Shown here piece by piece: positions 61,506-64,000 of a stretch of DNA of 64,000 bases. The notes beneath the pieces are model-generated. The model ran no database searches and was not told the DNA's origin. It saw only the letters and a program-made list of their open reading frames with translations. The position numbers were made by a program, and so were the translations under genes. Origin of the DNA: Lachnospiraceae bacterium 10-1 (GTDB taxonomy: Bacteria > Bacillota > Clostridia > Lachnospirales > Lachnospiraceae); the NCBI GenBank assembly GCA_000403495.2, contig KE159799.1, forward strand, positions 877,901-941,900, in the 5' to 3' direction. The number at the start of each line of letters is the position of its first letter. Positions within the stretch are counted from its first letter, which is position 1.

Positions 61506-62846
61506 TCAAACGCTTTCGTCCCACTTTTTGTAACTGTCTGCCGCATACTCCTGAAACTGACAGATTTTCCTGAGTTTTTTCTCCAGCTTTTCCATTTCAT
61601 TTGCAGAAAGCTTGATCCTATGATACATGGCAGAATATCCTTTCATATAGAAAGGAAGGGCATTGGCTGCTTCCCGTACTTCATTAATCAACCGATTTAT
61701 GCCATCAGATGCTTCTAAAAGCTGTGCAGTCTGTTTAAGCAGCTGCTGGTCATCCACCTGCAAAACAATGCGGCTTTGAGGACGTGCATCCAAAGAATCC
61801 CTGTAAAAAACCGACCAGAGTAGCTTTCTTCCCTCTTCCTCATTAAAAAAACTTCCGGCAATCAGCGGAATCCCCTGAATTGCAAAATCTTTTAAATCCG
61901 ACAAATGCAGTTTTTCTCCATTAATACCATTTTTCTGTCCTGCTCCCGCCTCCATAAGATGCATAATCACAGCCGCACATCCGTCTCTTTGATCTACCGG
62001 CAGTCCCATCACTCCTGTAGACAGAATCGCGGCAAAATCTGCAAGATCTCCCTTCTGCCCCACATCACTGTTTTTTCTTCCATGAAAAACAGTAACATAC
62101 TTTCCATCCTCATACGAAAGAGAAGCAAACATATACTTAATGTCATGATATCCCGCAAAATTAGTCTTTTCCACAGGAGTTTTCACATATCGGATATGAT
62201 TCTCCGGAATAATGGAATTTCCAAGAACACTGACATAATCATTTTCCCCATGAATTCCGTATATTTTTTGTACTTTTTCTTCATAGCCACTCTCTCCATA
62301 CCGGCTCTTCCAGGTTTCTATTGCCTGTGGGGAAAAACCTTGTCCATCAACAGAATAACAAACATCAATAACATCTCCATACTTTGATTCCATAGTGACA
62401 AACTGCGCCTTATTTCCACCCTTAGAATGTCCGGTAATAATCACTCGGGTATCCTCATTTAGCTCCATAGTTTCCACTACTTCCTCAAAATAAGAAAGCG
62501 CTCTTTTCTGCTGAGTGGTCGCCGCACTGGTCATGCCAATTCCATTATCAGGCCATTCCCCGTCTCCTGTCCCCCGATAAACTACATATACACAGTTTTG
62601 CTCCACATTTTGGAAAGTACAGCTCCAGGTTCCCGAATCATATCCCATGTGAGGGCTTTGACAGCCTATAATCAAACTTCCTATCTGCTCATTTTCCACT
62701 GCTTCCCTTAACACAGTATATTCCCCATAGTGAATTCCTCCTCCTCCATAATCAGGGTGGAGTGCCAGATCATCTATGATCTCTTTTAAAGAAGTTCCTT
62801 CCACCGCTTCCTTATAATCCAAATACATGAAAGTATCCAGAATCAT
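61506..62846 (-). CDS. Mbeg1-like (DUF2974) alpha/beta hydrolase
   Basis: 446 residues from ATG at 62846. GHSKGGNKAQFVTM holds the nucleophile elbow of a lipase-like fold. VVYRGTGDGEWPDNG before it and IYGIHGENDYVSVLG after it are typical. The ATG lacks a ribosome site, while ATT at 62879 lies nine bases after AAGGAG and would add 11 residues (TDKYSEAEIS). The C-terminal 130 residues are helical with WXG-like coiled-coil character, which could pair with a WXG100 protein for type VII export. Confidence 0.82.
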   Translation of the reverse strand: MILDTFMYLDYKEAVEGTSLKEIIDDLALHPDYGGGGIHYGEYTVLREAVENEQIGSLIIGCQSPHMGYDSGTWSCTFQNVEQNCVYVVYRGTGDGEWPDNGIGMTSAATTQQKRALSYFEEVVETMELNEDTRVIITGHSKGGNKAQFVTMESKYGDVIDVCYSVDGQGFSPQAIETWKSRYGESGYEEKVQKIYGIHGENDYVSVLGNSIIPENHIRYVKTPVEKTNFAGYHDIKYMFASLSYEDGKYVTVFHGRKNSDVGQKGDLADFAAILSTGVMGLPVDQRDGCAAVIMHLMEAGAGQKNGINGEKLHLSDLKDFAIQGIPLIAGSFFNEEEGRKLLWSVFYRDSLDARPQSRIVLQVDDQQLLKQTAQLLEASDGINRLINEVREAANALPFYMKGYSAMYHRIKLSANEMEKLEKKLRKICQFQEYAADSYKKWDESV

Positions 62847-62885
62847 ACTGATCTCTGCTTCAGAATACTTATCCGTAATTTTCCA

Positions 62886-63482
62886 TCACTCCTTCCATTT
62901 CAAGTGGGCGGATGCATTTTTATCTTTTAAAGAAAAAATCACTTCTGTCCCATACTGGTATCCTGCATAAGCAGCTCTTATGAAATTATCTCCTGTTATT
63001 TTCTGATAATTTTCCCCATCCAGCGGCCAGCTTATCAAGCCTCCTGCCAGATACTCTTTTTCCTGAAGCAGCATACAAAATTTCTTCACACACTTCTTTT
63101 TATCCAACGGACTCTCTTTTATGTAAAGATAAATTCTCACCATCGCCCATGAACTTTTCAACAAATCTTCTATTTTCATATCTGCGGAAGTCTCTATGGG
63201 AAATACCATCTCCGGTATTTTATAAAATACCTTACACGCTCCAAAAACTTGTTCTGCCAATTCTTTGATATGCTCTTCGATCTGTTCTTTTAAAAGGTAT
63301 GCTAAATAATTGTCCTGATAAATCACCTTACTGCCTTCCCATACTTTTCTAACTAAAATACCATCCGCTTTCACTTCACTGCATCTAACCTTAAGCATGG
63401 AATAATTTTTACCAAACTGTCCTCCATAAGACTCCTGCTTGGTAAAGGCTGTCTCATATTTTTGTTCCATATATTCCAACAT
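62886..63482 (-). CDS. Hypothetical protein of the WXG100 locus
   Basis: 198 residues, soluble, mixed alpha/beta. No known motif. Its stop is 39 bp before the hydrolase ATG. In type VII loci this position is often taken by a chaperone or immunity gene, but nothing in the sequence proves it. Confidence 0.7.
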   Translation of the reverse strand: MLEYMEQKYETAFTKQESYGGQFGKNYSMLKVRCSEVKADGILVRKVWEGSKVIYQDNYLAYLLKEQIEEHIKELAEQVFGACKVFYKIPEMVFPIETSADMKIEDLLKSSWAMVRIYLYIKESPLDKKKCVKKFCMLLQEKEYLAGGLISWPLDGENYQKITGDNFIRAAYAGYQYGTEVIFSLKDKNASAHLKWKE

Positions 63483-63566
63483 TTTATTTACACTTTCTCT
63501 TTATTAAATAAAGGCACAGGCTGCCAGTTGTACATATAAATCCTATCCACATGGCAGCCTTTCTTA

Positions 63567-63881
63567 CTAAACAACAATATTGGCATTTAATCCTGTTCCC
63601 TGCTGGGTACTTCCTGCCTCAGCCTTCTGATAGTGGGCTGCCATCTCCTGCAGGTCATTGACATGTTCCTGCACCATCCGATAAAGCCTGTCCATGTCAT
63701 TTTGCAGGGAATGAAACTTATTTCCATAAGCAGAAGCTGCTTCTCCCTGCCAAATGCTTTTCATACTCTGTACCTGCTCCATCATCTCACTTGTCAGATT
63801 TTTGATCTGAGTACCTACCCCTGAAAATTCGCCTGATGTCTGTATCAGCTTTTCTGGTGTTACCTTTAAAATACCTTCCAT
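63567..63881 (-). CDS. WXG100-family protein
   Basis: 104 residues, two long helices with the turn SIWQGEAASAYG (W-Q-G in place of WXG). The size and helix-turn-helix hairpin match ESAT-6-like type VII secretion substrates. AAAGGAGG precedes the ATG. First visible gene of the chromosomal locus. Confidence 0.9.
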   Translation of the reverse strand: MEGILKVTPEKLIQTSGEFSGVGTQIKNLTSEMMEQVQSMKSIWQGEAASAYGNKFHSLQNDMDRLYRMVQEHVNDLQEMAAHYQKAEAGSTQQGTGLNANIVV

Positions 63882-64000
63882 AAATATTTTCCTCCTTTGT
63901 GTTTAATAATCTCTCGGAATCTTTAAGCCAGTAAATATAAGGCTTTCAGATTCCTTTTTTATTAAAATCCCCCACTTTTTTTGTCAAAACACTTGACAAT

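Noticed and set aside
1..64000. Insertion sequences with DDE transposases
   Set aside because: None found; all mobility enzymes seen are large serine recombinases and relaxases.

Overview
The window looks like a gut Firmicute of the Lachnospiraceae/Clostridia type. Almost all of it (about 1 to 59,600) is the inner part of one large integrative and conjugative element (ICE) of the Tn1549/CD1108 family. The flank at 59,638-64,000 looks like host chromosome and is visibly more AT-rich. The ICE runs off the left edge, so its integrase, relaxase and left end are not seen. Nearly every gene is on the minus strand, so the ICE reads from right to left.

ICE backbone in order of transcription: SymE-like protein, DUF5348, ParA, ParB, RepA (23-bp iterons inside the gene), DUF3846, a 1588-residue wall-anchored adhesin, class B sortase, PcfB, VirD4, Maff2, VirB6, SpoVG-like, DUF3849, PrgI, VirB4, radical SAM protein, adenine/cytosine-N4-type DNA methyltransferase, DUF6674 and an M23/NlpC wall hydrolase. 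This is a type IV secretion operon with replication/partition genes and a surface adhesin.

Three further mobile elements have landed inside conjugation genes of this ICE. Ins-A (10,092-32,056, about 22 kb) splits maff2. Ins-B (33,791-42,681, about 8.9 kb) and Ins-C (42,904-48,856, about 6 kb) both split virD4, leaving it in three pieces. Removing the three elements in silico at GG dinucleotides restores an open 72-aa Maff2 and an open VirD4 of about 593 aa. The ICE should therefore be transfer-defective unless the guests excise.

The guests carry four large serine recombinases, four relaxases (three MobA/MobL, one MobP), three RSF1010-like oriT sites, RepA-type initiators with iterons, and TnpV/TnpW-type genes. 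Ins-A is composite, with two recombinases and two relaxases. Its cargo is a tetracycline ribosomal-protection gene with a leader attenuator and Tn916-like sigma/HTH genes, plus a cytidine deaminase and metallo-beta-lactamase-fold pair. Ins-B carries a secreted protein of unknown function and tandem XRE regulators. Ins-C carries two DUF6809 genes, a ribbon-helix-helix protein and a candidate antisense RNA.

The right flank holds a WXG100 protein, an unknown 198-aa protein, a Mbeg1-like alpha/beta hydrolase and a CspC-like subtilase, on the same strand. This could be a type VII secretion effector locus. No rRNA, tRNA or CRISPR array was seen.
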